Shown here one piece after another: positions 27,000 through 35,416 of a stretch of DNA of 64,000 bases. Position 1 is the first letter of the stretch, and each line of letters starts with the position of its first letter. The notes beneath the pieces were generated by a model. That model searched no databases and was not told the origin of the DNA. It saw only the letters and a program-made list of their open reading frames with translations. The position numbers and the translations under genes were made by a program. Origin of the DNA: Propionibacteriaceae bacterium (lineage in GTDB: Bacteria > Actinomycetota > Actinomycetes > Propionibacteriales > Propionibacteriaceae); contig JAUNKV010000001.1 of the NCBI GenBank assembly GCA_030532575.1, forward strand, positions 273,518 through 337,517. The letters are read 5' to 3'.

Positions 27000-29900
27000 T
27001 CACTCCTCTTTCGATGGTGGCGGCAGCTCTGGGAGCTCTGGCTTGTGTTCCAGGTTGAACTTGTAGATGTCCACCGTACCGTCAGGGCGCGCCCTGACCA
27101 CGTAGTAGTTGATCTCGACGGTTCCGTTCTCGATGGCTTCCTTCAGCGCTTGCCCCTTGCCGCCGGACCTTTCGATGAGGTCTGAGATCGCCTGTGCAAA
27201 CCTGGGGTCCTCGCGCATGAGCTTGTCCAGGTAGGCAGCCGTACCCTGCTGGTGGGGCACCCCGTCAACCTTCGAGGACCCAAGGCTGGCGTTGTCCCAC
27301 TTGTCCTCATAGATGTTGATGGTCTGGGTGTCGAGATCCACGCCGACATCATCCAGGCGATGGGAGCCAGGTTGCGAGTCGCCCTTGAACAAGGACTCCT
27401 CCTGGCGGGCCTCGATCACCGCCTCACCGGCACGCTCGCCAAGCTTTTCCGACGCCTTGTTCAGTGCCGCTGCGGACTCCTTCTCGGCCACGAAGGCCTT
27501 CTTGAACTCCTCGCCCTGGGCGTGGGTGATCCGGCCCTCCTGCTCCATCTCCTGAACCTTGGTGACCAAGGTGTCCTTGTCGATCTCCTTCATGTCATCC
27601 GGGGTGATGCCCAAGTCGTCGACGAGTTGATCAAGCCTCGTCTTGTCCACCATGTGCTTCTCCTGCAGAGCGTTCCGCTCCGCAAGATCTTCCTGGTAGG
27701 TACCCCCATCCTCGTTGGCACGGTGCAGGGGCTCTTCGAGTCCGTCAGGGCTGTCCACGCGAGTGTGATCCGCCTTGACGAGGTCTGCGGACTCAGCAGG
27801 GTTCGGGTCAGGGGCGAAGCCGCCTGTCTTGTACTGCAACCTGCCGCGACGATCCCGGAAGGTGTTCTCCCAGTCAGGGTCACCCGCTTCGTGGTAGTAC
27901 CCGTCATCGCCCAGCCTCCAGTCACGGTTGCCCTCTGGAACTGGACGATCAGTCTGGGTTGAGCCATCCCCAGCATCTGCTCCATCGGGAGCTTTCGCCT
28001 CGGCATCAGGGGTATGTCCGTCGCCCACCTCAGGGGGCAGCGGATCAGTTGTGTCCGACAGCTTCCCGGGCTCCGTCTCCGGTGGCTTCGGAGTCCCAGC
28101 ATCCATGCCGCCCGTACCGTCAATGTCCTGCCCACGGTGCGGTGCCATGTCAGGCGACTTCGGGCGCGACGCATCGGGAGTCGGGGGCTCCCCGGCCCCT
28201 CTGCCCGTCGTGGTCTCGGGGGCATTCGCCCCTGTTGGTTCAGGAGCCGAAGGAGCAGAGGTCTCAGGCATCTTTGTCCCGACCCGCTCCGGCGCATTCG
28301 CCCCCACCGGTTCAGGCATCCGGGGAGCCGTGGTCTCAGGAGCTGTCGTCCTGACCGGCTCCGGCGCCTTCGGGCCAGTGACCTCAGGGGCGGTGGCACC
28401 TGAGGTCTCAGGAGCCTTTGTTCCAGCACCTTCGGCCCCACCTACCTTCGCCGAGCTGCCATCGGCCACATTGACCACAGCCGGGTCAGTTGCCCTGGTG
28501 GCCTGGGCAGCTGCCTCTGTGGCCGGGGCGCCAGCCATCGCGGGCACCTTGCCTGGATCCGCACCGCCCAGTCGTGTCTCCAGATCCGGCAGCTTGGACG
28601 GAGTGCCTGCCGCCCCAGAGCTCGGGGAGACCGAGGAGGACACGTCGACCCCATCGGGAGCAGGGTTACTCGGTCCATGAGGTCCACCCGCGCCGGAGCC
28701 AGGTCCACCCGGATCCCTGGGAGGCAGATTGGTGTCCATGACCTCGTCAGGGAGCACGTTGTCCGGCTTGGTCGGGGGTTTCGGCGGGGCGGCGTCCGGC
28801 GCCCCCGAGAGATCACCCAGATCGGGAACTGTTCCCCCTGAGCCGCCCCCACCCTTGACGGGAGGCGTGGGTGCTTCATCGAGCCCCAGCAAACCAGAAA
28901 CGGGAGTGTGGGGGGCGGCCGCTGCTGCCGCGTCTGTCAGGTCGGGCAGAGGTTTCCCAAAGTGAGCGGTCACTCCCCTCAGCCCAGTCCGGATTCCATT
29001 GATCCCCAACCCGGTCAGTGTGGTGGCACCCTTGACAGCCCATGCGCCTCCAGGAACCATGAAGTCAGCAGCCACCATCGCCACTCGACTCGCCCTAGAG
29101 GCGAGGACAGCAGCACGTGAACCACCAACTGCTGCTCGCGTCCCTCCTGCAGCGGCCCCTCCGGGGTTGGGGATCAGCAAGGTCACGATGTTGAGTTGCG
29201 CCTCGGTCCTGGCAGCGATCGGATCTTCCTTGTGAAGGTGCCAGCCGTCCCCACCATTTTTCGCAGCCATGTAGTCATACCCAACAAAGCTGGCGGCCGC
29301 AGTATTGGTGACATCAAGACGCTCTTGCGCCCAAGCAACAGCTTCATCGTTCCCCGAGCTTCTGAGCATGATCTGAGGAACTACCCCAGAGAACATCACA
29401 GACACCACGACGTTACCAAATCCCCGCCAAGCTTGCCCTGGAGGAACAGAACCGTAACCTGACAACGAGGCTGAGGCATCCCAGCTGTTGTAGAAGAAAT
29501 TCCACACACCCTTACCGAATGAACGCCACGCATCACCCGCAGTTTGCGACCCGAACCCAAGCAAAGCTGGCCCGGTGCCGAAAACTCCTGAATCGACAGC
29601 CTCCTCGGTGCAGGTCCGATCCTTTTTCACCGGAGAACCCCAAGGCAGCATCTCAGGGTGAGCCATGACAGCATCCGCGGAAACAGGGACAACCTGCTCA
29701 GGCGTTGACTGAGTGTACAGCCCATTGATGCTGTTGGCGCAGTTCGACGAAGCTGTGGTCAGCGATTCATAAACATTTGCATAGCGCCTGAGCAACTCAG
29801 TGTTACGCTTGATCGCCCCCTTGTCCTCCTTCCACGATTTCCCGCCATAACCAGCCAACGCTTCCTCTCGGAATGCAGTGGCTTCCTTCTCCAAGGCCTC

Positions 29901-30224
29901 CAAGGTTGTTTTGATGGGCTTCAGTTCAGTGGCGTAGGTCTCGATGGCATCAGCGGCCTTGTCCAAGGTGTTCTTCAGGCTCTCCGAGGACGTGGCGGCC
30001 GAATCCATCATCGTGTACACCTGAGCGGACTCAGGGGAGACGTAGACGGCGGGCATCCCATTCCAATGGGTGACGATGTTGTCCATGTGGGTGTCCACGT
30101 CCTTGCCCATCGAACGCAGGTCCGACGCAGCAGTATTGACGTTGTCAACATTGATCGTGGAGGACTGAACCGGAAATGCCAACGGCATCACCAGGCCGTC
30201 CTCGGATTGTGGCTGATCACTCAT
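27000..30224 (-). CDS. WXG-headed polymorphic toxin 2 with PD-(D/E)xK-like tip
   Basis: This intact 1,074-residue effector parallels toxin 1. Residues 1-~200 form a WXG100/LXG-like helical head (W54-N55-G56). The middle (about 200-430) has hydrophobic stretches. A long linker (about 440-800) carries degenerate decapeptide units around APE[TP]. A conserved pre-tip segment (RPVPEGNRDW…DGYYHEAGDP) precedes a helical spacer. The last ~130 residues are the tip, with VGVDLDTQTINIYEDKWDN (Asp then E-x-K) and VPHQQGTAAYLDKL, resembling Tox-REase nucleases. It is probably exported by the EccC machine next door, and the tip cleaves nucleic acid in a competitor (inference). Its ATG overlaps the stop of the preceding small gene. 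Confidence 0.88.
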   Translation of the reverse strand: MSDQPQSEDGLVMPLAFPVQSSTINVDNVNTAASDLRSMGKDVDTHMDNIVTHWNGMPAVYVSPESAQVYTMMDSAATSSESLKNTLDKAADAIETYATELKPIKTTLEALEKEATAFREEALAGYGGKSWKEDKGAIKRNTELLRRYANVYESLTTASSNCANSINGLYTQSTPEQVVPVSADAVMAHPEMLPWGSPVKKDRTCTEEAVDSGVFGTGPALLGFGSQTAGDAWRSFGKGVWNFFYNSWDASASLSGYGSVPPGQAWRGFGNVVVSVMFSGVVPQIMLRSSGNDEAVAWAQERLDVTNTAAASFVGYDYMAAKNGGDGWHLHKEDPIAARTEAQLNIVTLLIPNPGGAAAGGTRAAVGGSRAAVLASRASRVAMVAADFMVPGGAWAVKGATTLTGLGINGIRTGLRGVTAHFGKPLPDLTDAAAAAAPHTPVSGLLGLDEAPTPPVKGGGGSGGTVPDLGDLSGAPDAAPPKPPTKPDNVLPDEVMDTNLPPRDPGGPGSGAGGPHGPSNPAPDGVDVSSSVSPSSGAAGTPSKLPDLETRLGGADPGKVPAMAGAPATEAAAQATRATDPAVVNVADGSSAKVGGAEGAGTKAPETSGATAPEVTGPKAPEPVRTTAPETTAPRMPEPVGANAPERVGTKMPETSAPSAPEPTGANAPETTTGRGAGEPPTPDASRPKSPDMAPHRGQDIDGTGGMDAGTPKPPETEPGKLSDTTDPLPPEVGDGHTPDAEAKAPDGADAGDGSTQTDRPVPEGNRDWRLGDDGYYHEAGDPDWENTFRDRRGRLQYKTGGFAPDPNPAESADLVKADHTRVDSPDGLEEPLHRANEDGGTYQEDLAERNALQEKHMVDKTRLDQLVDDLGITPDDMKEIDKDTLVTKVQEMEQEGRITHAQGEEFKKAFVAEKESAAALNKASEKLGERAGEAVIEARQEESLFKGDSQPGSHRLDDVGVDLDTQTINIYEDKWDNASLGSSKVDGVPHQQGTAAYLDKLMREDPRFAQAISDLIERSGGKGQALKEAIENGTVEINYYVVRARPDGTVDIYKFNLEHKPELPELPPPSKEE

Positions 30225-30598
30225 GAGACACCTTCTTCCTGTTGTGCGAGTTCTTCGAAGTAGGTGAAGTCGCCGGTGTCTGCGGCGTTCATCATCTCGG
30301 TCTCCACCGAGGTCGCCATGTCCTCATTGCCCTGCATGTAGGCGCGTGCAGCATAGCTGACGCCGACGATCCCTGCCATCACCGAGGAGCAGATCGTCTT
30401 CAACGTCTGCTTGTTGTCCTCAAACAGGCCTTGCAGTGCCGTGGCAACGTCACCCCGTATGTCCCCGGCAGATTGCAGGTTGGTGAAGATGGTCTCGAAG
30501 TCGCTGTCCTCCAGCGCCCCGAACAGCAGCTCCTTCTCGGATTCTGCATTGACCAACAGGGTCTGAAGTCCCCCCGGTTCGATACTCCATGATGTCAT
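30221..30598 (-). CDS. Small helical T7SS-associated protein paired with toxin 2
   Basis: This 125-residue paralogue of the protein at 24647 starts MTSWSIEPGGLQTLLVNAES and ends in an acidic FTYFEELAQQEEG segment. The true start is the ATG at 30598; a TTG two codons earlier overlaps the previous stop. Its stop overlaps the toxin ATG (ATGA), giving coupled translation. It is the likely partner of the toxin's WXG head, inferred from the repeated gene order. Confidence 0.8.
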   Translation of the reverse strand: MTSWSIEPGGLQTLLVNAESEKELLFGALEDSDFETIFTNLQSAGDIRGDVATALQGLFEDNKQTLKTICSSVMAGIVGVSYAARAYMQGNEDMATSVETEMMNAADTGDFTYFEELAQQEEGVS

Positions 30599-30600
30599 CG

Positions 30601-30936
30601 TCAAATCCTTTCCTTGATCTGGCCACTGACTTCCGTGGCGATCTCCTCTGCAAGAGCACGCCCAGCAGTGAGCATTCCGAACGGTACCGTGATCTCGGTC
30701 CAGAGGTTGAACCTCTCCGGTGGCTCAACAAACATCTGTGCCGCCTCCTCAGGCATCTGGATCATTCTCGTGGCATGCACGGTCAGCAGGTGCTGGTCTC
30801 CTGCCCCCAGCAGACTGGTGAACTCGCCTCCCCTGAATTCGATCAGGCGTCCATCCCCCTGTGCTCGGAGCAGTGCCTCCTGCATCACCCCCGAGCTGAC
30901 AGGAACCTTGCTCAACAGCACAAGTTCCGTCGCCAT
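30601..30936 (-). CDS. 111-residue T7SS-linked protein, family unknown (copy 2)
   Basis: This paralogue of the protein at 25023 has the same length and the same N- and C-terminal blocks (MATELVLLSKVPVSSG; LLTVHATRMIQMPEEAAQM; LWTEITVPFGMLTAGRALAE). A GAGGAGT precedes the ATG. It is the second gene of the second effector operon. Confidence 0.78.
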   Translation of the reverse strand: MATELVLLSKVPVSSGVMQEALLRAQGDGRLIEFRGGEFTSLLGAGDQHLLTVHATRMIQMPEEAAQMFVEPPERFNLWTEITVPFGMLTAGRALAEEIATEVSGQIKERI

Positions 30937-30941
30937 ACTCC

Positions 30942-32006
30942 TCAGTCCTTCCCGCTGGAAACGAGTTCCGCCCCCAACAGTCCAGCCAGTCGTTCCTGGT
31001 CCAGATCACGACAGAAGTTGATGGCCTGGCCCCACAGGTCATCAGGTCCGCTGAACCGGACCAACACACTCGGGATCTTCCTGGGACCAGCCAGCTCCAC
31101 ATCGTGTCGCTGTTCCAACTCCCGAACATCGAGCTTCAGGGTTCGGGCCGCGATCGGCCCGATCAGCAGTGCTGCTGGAGCATCCATGTGCCGTCGTTCC
31201 GGCAGTTGTCCCAAGGAGCCATCTCGATCAACCACCTGGCAGTAGGTGATCAGTGCGACGTTCACCCTGAAACGCTCCGCAAGCCCCAACAAGGTGCTGG
31301 TCAGTGCCGGGTGTGATCCGACAGGGGCCCTCGCAGCCAACCCTGCTGGTTGGCCGTAGGTGCCCACAGGAACGATTCCCCTGGTGTGCTCCAGCAGGCC
31401 ATGCCGGGTCCGCGCCATCGTGATGTTCACCGGAACGCCACTGTCGCTGCGCGCGAAGTGATGCTCGGTTGCAGGCATCTGGAGGCGCAACTGCTCGGAC
31501 AGCGCTTCGCGTGACCACGGCCGGGCAAGCGGTTCGCAGGTGTCCCAACGCACCAGCCTGCCACCTCCCAGACCAGCCACCATGTGTTCCGCGACACCCC
31601 CGGCCCGGGTCTCGATGGCCGCCTGCTCCCTCGTGAACACGTCGAACAGGAAAGCGCCCTGCCCTGAGGAGGAGACCCCGTCATAGGTGGGCAGCCCGGG
31701 GTCACTGTTCGGTTGTGGTGACCAGAGTTCACGGAAGGACCGGATGCGTCGTCCGGTCCCCCCGTCGAACACGTGGCCTTGATCGTCCTGCACCGCCCAG
31801 AAACCTCCCGAGACCCGCAACTCATCCGTCACCGTCCACGCCAGATGAGCGGTGGAGCTGGTCAACAGGACAGGCCTGCGATGACTGATTCGAGCCTCGA
31901 TCAGGAAGCCACGGATGGCAGCCGTCAACACCACCCGCTCACTCGATGTCGTGAGCAGCAGGTAGTCATCGGCCCATTCGTCGGCCAGGGGGTGCAGGAC
32001 CTTCAT
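30942..32006 (-). CDS. 354-residue T7SS-linked protein, family unknown (copy 2)
   Basis: This paralogue of the protein at 25362 opens MKVLHPLADEWADDYLLLTT. Conserved blocks include AEHMVAGLGGGRLVRWDTCE and YGQPAGLAARAPVGSHPALT. No motif reveals a catalytic activity. It starts two bases after the stop of the WXG100-like gene, so the secretion substrate genes and this operon are probably one transcript. Confidence 0.78.
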   Translation of the reverse strand: MKVLHPLADEWADDYLLLTTSSERVVLTAAIRGFLIEARISHRRPVLLTSSTAHLAWTVTDELRVSGGFWAVQDDQGHVFDGGTGRRIRSFRELWSPQPNSDPGLPTYDGVSSSGQGAFLFDVFTREQAAIETRAGGVAEHMVAGLGGGRLVRWDTCEPLARPWSREALSEQLRLQMPATEHHFARSDSGVPVNITMARTRHGLLEHTRGIVPVGTYGQPAGLAARAPVGSHPALTSTLLGLAERFRVNVALITYCQVVDRDGSLGQLPERRHMDAPAALLIGPIAARTLKLDVRELEQRHDVELAGPRKIPSVLVRFSGPDDLWGQAINFCRDLDQERLAGLLGAELVSSGKD

Positions 32007-32008
32007 GC

Positions 32009-32314
32009 TCAGGCCGGGATGTGGGACCTCGCCGTTGAACCGGCTCGCACCGCGATGTCGTCGTTGTCGCTGAGGGACTGACGCATCAGCGCGATGATCT
32101 CACGCACCTGACGCCCGGAATCATTCCACTTCCGCTCCAAGTGGGCGTAGTCGTCGGAGACGCCGTCCGCGTAGTACTCCGCCATCGCGGCCTTCACATC
32201 CGCGTCACGGCGGTCCAGGGCAGCCTCCAGCTGGGAGGCGACGCTCTCGAAGTTCGCCTGGGCGGCCTGGGACGCCGAGACGCTGTAGTCGTTGCGATCA
32301 ATCTGATTGGCCAT
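32009..32314 (-). CDS. WXG100-family protein (ESAT-6-like)
   Basis: This 101-residue protein is predicted to form a two-helix hairpin (helix-turn-helix). The turn carries KWNDSG in place of the classic Trp-x-Gly. Proteins like this pair as heterodimers and are exported by the EccC ATPase. It lies 38 bases after the other WXG100-like gene, consistent with an ESAT-6/CFP-10 type pair. An AAGGA precedes the ATG. Confidence 0.82.
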   Translation of the reverse strand: MANQIDRNDYSVSASQAAQANFESVASQLEAALDRRDADVKAAMAEYYADGVSDDYAHLERKWNDSGRQVREIIALMRQSLSDNDDIAVRAGSTARSHIPA

Positions 32315-32352
32315 GAGTCATCCTTCGTTCGTCTGGTTGTCAGGTGCTGGGC

Positions 32353-32697
32353 TCAGCGCGGGCCGATGCGGTTCAGGAAGGCGGAGGAACTGAAGTCGGC
32401 GGAGCTCTCGGCCGACTGGTGCGTGGCGGCGCCTTCCTCAGCTGCGGTCACGAACGCATTGTTCTGCCCGATGACGGACCCGAGGAGCCCAAAAAGAGCG
32501 CTGTTCAACGCAGCTGCGATCTCATCCGTGCTGCTCTGGAACTTGTCGATGGCTGCACGGGTCGGACCGTTCACCATCCCCTCCAGCGGTTCTGTTGCTT
32601 CTCCCAGTCGCTTCACCAAGACACCCAGGTCCTGGGACTCTGCCTGCGTACGCTGGCTCAACCGGACCAGGGTTCCTTCTTCCATCGAGAACTTCAT
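32353..32697 (-). CDS. WXG100-like protein (second partner)
   Basis: This is a 114-residue helical protein, MKFSMEEGTLVRLSQRTQAE, with a turn (MVNGPTRAA) where the Trp-x-Gly would sit. It lacks the Trp. The C-terminal tail is flexible and Ser-rich. It is the first gene of the minus arm and is the probable partner of the WXG100-like protein at 32009. The ATG at 32697 has AAGGA at a seven-base spacing; a GTG two codons earlier is too close. Confidence 0.75.
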   Translation of the reverse strand: MKFSMEEGTLVRLSQRTQAESQDLGVLVKRLGEATEPLEGMVNGPTRAAIDKFQSSTDEIAAALNSALFGLLGSVIGQNNAFVTAAEEGAATHQSAESSADFSSSAFLNRIGPR

Positions 32698-32859
32698 GTC
32701 CACTTCCTTCTGGTCGACATCACATGCCTTGAGGATTCCCGGCGGTGAACCACCGGGCAGCCACCACCCTAGGCGAAGGGTGGGTCACCCGCAGCCCTGC
32801 CCGAACTGACCCCACCCCTCAGACATGATTCACTGTGCTTGGCAGAAAGGAGGCTCACC
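32698..32859. promoter_or_regulatory. Divergent intergenic region between the two T7SS arms
   Basis: This 162-base gap separates the two arms and must hold promoters for both. Two small inverted repeats stand out: CGGTG-AAC-CACCG near 32745-32757, and CCACCCT with AGGGTGG at 32764-32783. Either could be an operator for a shared regulator. No -10/-35 pair is convincing enough to mark. Confidence 0.4.
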
Positions 32860-33603
32860 TTGGGTCACGACAAGGCACCCATCGACGTTCCAGCACCCCT
32901 GTGGCTGTCCCTGACTTCCCTCATCATCGATGTTGCAGCCCTAGTCGGAGCGGGTTACATCATGCGATGGCTCACCACGGTCCTCCTGCTCCCGGACACC
33001 CTGTCGTGGATCCTGACCGGCACGGCCGTCGCCCTGGGATTGCTGCTGGAAATATGGCCAAGAAGACGACAAGGCAGTAGCTTTGGGCACGTTGTACTCG
33101 GTTTACGTGCCATCGACCCACGCACCCAGTTCCCGGGACGCTGGCCCGGTCTGCGGGCGGTGAGGATCCGACGCGGCACAGACCCCCTCCACCTGGCCCC
33201 GCGCCCTGTGATCCTGGACTGGGAGCGTCCAGACCCCATCCTGTCCACCACCTCACGACTGGTCGGCACCCTCGACGACGGTTCCACCTTCCAGCTGCCC
33301 CTGCCCTGCGTCATCGGGCGGCTGCCGAAGGCATCGGAGGCCTTCACGAAGGTGGCCATCACCGACATCCGGCGCAGCATCTCGCGCACCCATCTGGCGC
33401 TGTGGCTCGACGGGACGGCACTCGTCATGCAGGACCTCGGTAGCCGTAGCGGCACCGCCCTCGTCACCGCTCTTGGGGACGTGGCCATCAAACCTCACGA
33501 ACCCTTCCGACTTCCCCTGACCACCGGCAAGACCGTGAAACTACGACTGGGCTCGCGAATGCTCAGCGTGGAGGCGGTCCCCAGCCACACGGGAGCATCA
33601 TGA
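32860..33603 (+). CDS. FHA-domain protein with N-terminal RDD-like membrane region (T7SS)
   Basis: This is a 247-residue protein with two N-terminal hydrophobic helices (LWLSLTSLIIDVAALVGAGY and LSWILTGTAVALGLLLEIW), a basic stretch and a C-terminal FHA fold: CVIGRLPKA, then RRSISRTHLALWLDG, then DLGSRSGT. FHA domains bind phosphothreonine, and in T7SS loci they help assemble or regulate the EccC machine. The TTG at 32860 is the likely start, six bases after AAAGGAGG. An in-frame TTG seven codons earlier would overlap that ribosome site. The next ATG overlaps its stop by four bases. Confidence 0.82.
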   Translation: MGHDKAPIDVPAPLWLSLTSLIIDVAALVGAGYIMRWLTTVLLLPDTLSWILTGTAVALGLLLEIWPRRRQGSSFGHVVLGLRAIDPRTQFPGRWPGLRAVRIRRGTDPLHLAPRPVILDWERPDPILSTTSRLVGTLDDGSTFQLPLPCVIGRLPKASEAFTKVAITDIRRSISRTHLALWLDGTALVMQDLGSRSGTALVTALGDVAIKPHEPFRLPLTTGKTVKLRLGSRMLSVEAVPSHTGAS

Positions 33604-34106
33604 ACGAGTACGACCGCACACTGATCGAGACCACCAGGTCACATCGGGAACGCCTCACCGCGGCCTTCATCCACGGTCGCATGCAGGAACGCCACAAGGT
33701 CAACAGCAACGTCAACCGACTCCTCGGTTCCTTCATCCTCGCCGCTGTCATCGGCATGGCCTGTCTCGGCACCGGATTCGTGCTCGGCCTGTTGCAGCGT
33801 CAGAAACAGAACCAGGCCGTCACCGCCTTCATGCAGGCGATGAGTTCCAACCCCATCAAACCCGGCAACGGGTGGGAAGAGGTGGAGGGCACGGTGCTGC
33901 TCCACAACCCGGAGACTGGACGCTACATCGACTCCCGCACGGGCTTCACCGTGGACCCCGAGACGATGCTGGCCACCGACCCGCAGGGCAGAACCGTCGA
34001 TGTACGTCTGGGCTGGTACTTCGACCCGAAAACCGGCTACTACACGGATCCGGCCTCGGGGCTGCGGATCGATCCCGAGACCCTGACCGTCGTGGAGGAG
34101 AACTGA
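33600..34106 (+). CDS. Single-pass membrane protein with a duplicated D-P-x-T-G repeat
   Basis: This 168-residue protein has a basic N-terminal cytoplasmic part, one transmembrane helix near 43-66 (FILAAVIGMACLGTGFVLGL) and an external domain made of two ~26-residue repeats: NPETGRYIDSRTGFTVDPET and DPKTGYYTDPASGLRIDPET. No family name comes to mind. It lies between the FHA and EccD-like genes with four-base overlaps at both sides, suggesting a structural part of the membrane complex. Confidence 0.72.
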   Translation: MNEYDRTLIETTRSHRERLTAAFIHGRMQERHKVNSNVNRLLGSFILAAVIGMACLGTGFVLGLLQRQKQNQAVTAFMQAMSSNPIKPGNGWEEVEGTVLLHNPETGRYIDSRTGFTVDPETMLATDPQGRTVDVRLGWYFDPKTGYYTDPASGLRIDPETLTVVEEN

Positions 34107-35416
34107 TGGGCTACACACGTGTCACCGTGCTGGGAAGCACCCACAAGGCAGACTTGGTGCTGCCCGATGACGAGCCTCTCGGCACCCTGCTGCCCCAGCT
34201 GCTCCAGCTCTTGCAGGAAAACGTCCCCGGCGGTCAGGAGCTCTCCCTCAGCACTCTCGACGGCAATCAGCTCGATCTCGGGGTCTCCATGGCCGAGCAG
34301 GATGTCGCCCACGGCTCGATGCTCCGGCTCACCGCCATCGACGAGACCCCTCACGCCCCCGAGGTGACCGATGTCACCGACGCCGTCGCCCTGACCCGCG
34401 ACGACATCCGGGACCGCTGGACACCACGCGCCGCCGCCACGGTCAGTGCCCTCGCGGTAGCCCTCCTCAGTTTCATCATCTGCATGCTGACCCTCCCGCC
34501 CGGAATCACCAAGGACCTGCTGGCAGGCGGCTACCAACTGATCGGGATCGGAATACTGCTCTGCGGGGCAGTGCTCCTGGCCCACCGTGGTCGACCACTG
34601 CCCGCACTCGTGTTCTCCGGAGCCGCCCTGGGCGCGATGCTGCCGCTGCTCCAGGTCACCGGCGGACTCACTCCCCAAGCTGTCATCCTCGTCGCCGCCG
34701 CAACCGGCTGGTTGGTGCTCGGAGCAGTTCTCGGCCTGGGACTTCGACGGCGCTCCGCCCTCATCGCAGCCATCGTCGGGATCGCTGTGGCCGGGCTCTT
34801 CGTCACCGCATCACTCCTGGCCTGGGATCCACTCGTGGTTGCGGTGAGCACCGTACTCGTCGGGCTGCTTGTTCTGGGACTGCTCCCAGGGCTGGCGCTC
34901 TCCTTCTCCGGTCTGACCCGTTACGACGACCAGTCCGTTCAGGGTCAGCACCCTCTACGCGGCCAGGTTCAACAAGCCATCCTCGAAGGATTCGCCACCC
35001 TCACCTGGACGATCATCGCGGTGGCCCTGCCACTGGTGCTGGCGCTACTGGTCCTGACCGGGACCGGGGAACAGTGGGCCATGACGATGGCGAGCATTGC
35101 CGGGGTCATCATTCTCCTACGGGCACGCATCCTGCCGCTGATCCCCCAGAAAGTGGCACTGCTCATCGCGGGCGGTGCCCCTCTGCTCGCCGTGCTGCTG
35201 CAGCATCCCGACCTCACCCCCATGCACCGGGCAGCGATCCTCGGGGGTGTCGTCGCTCTCCTGCTGGCGCTCTCCTTGACCCGACCGAGTGCCGTGATGA
35301 CAGCCAAGCTTCGCCGGGCCTCGGAGATCATCGAGCTGTTGCTGATGATCGCCATCATCCCGCTGGCACTGGCCACACTCGGAATCTTCGCCGACCTGCT
35401 GGAGGTGTTCCGATGA
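34106..35416 (+). CDS. eccD: EccD-like T7SS membrane protein (ubiquitin-like head plus multi-TM)
   Basis: This is a 436-residue protein. Residues 1-~85 form a YukD/ubiquitin-like domain (VTVLGSTHKADLVLPDDEPL, then a second strand pair ending in SMLRLTAID). About eleven transmembrane helices follow, starting AAATVSALAVALLSFIICML. EccD forms the pore-lining vestibule of ESX systems. Its ATG overlaps the previous stop (TGATG). The position before a MinD-like gene and eccC agrees. The length is close to the actinobacterial family norm. Confidence 0.85.
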   Translation: MGYTRVTVLGSTHKADLVLPDDEPLGTLLPQLLQLLQENVPGGQELSLSTLDGNQLDLGVSMAEQDVAHGSMLRLTAIDETPHAPEVTDVTDAVALTRDDIRDRWTPRAAATVSALAVALLSFIICMLTLPPGITKDLLAGGYQLIGIGILLCGAVLLAHRGRPLPALVFSGAALGAMLPLLQVTGGLTPQAVILVAAATGWLVLGAVLGLGLRRRSALIAAIVGIAVAGLFVTASLLAWDPLVVAVSTVLVGLLVLGLLPGLALSFSGLTRYDDQSVQGQHPLRGQVQQAILEGFATLTWTIIAVALPLVLALLVLTGTGEQWAMTMASIAGVIILLRARILPLIPQKVALLIAGGAPLLAVLLQHPDLTPMHRAAILGGVVALLLALSLTRPSAVMTAKLRRASEIIELLLMIAIIPLALATLGIFADLLEVFR

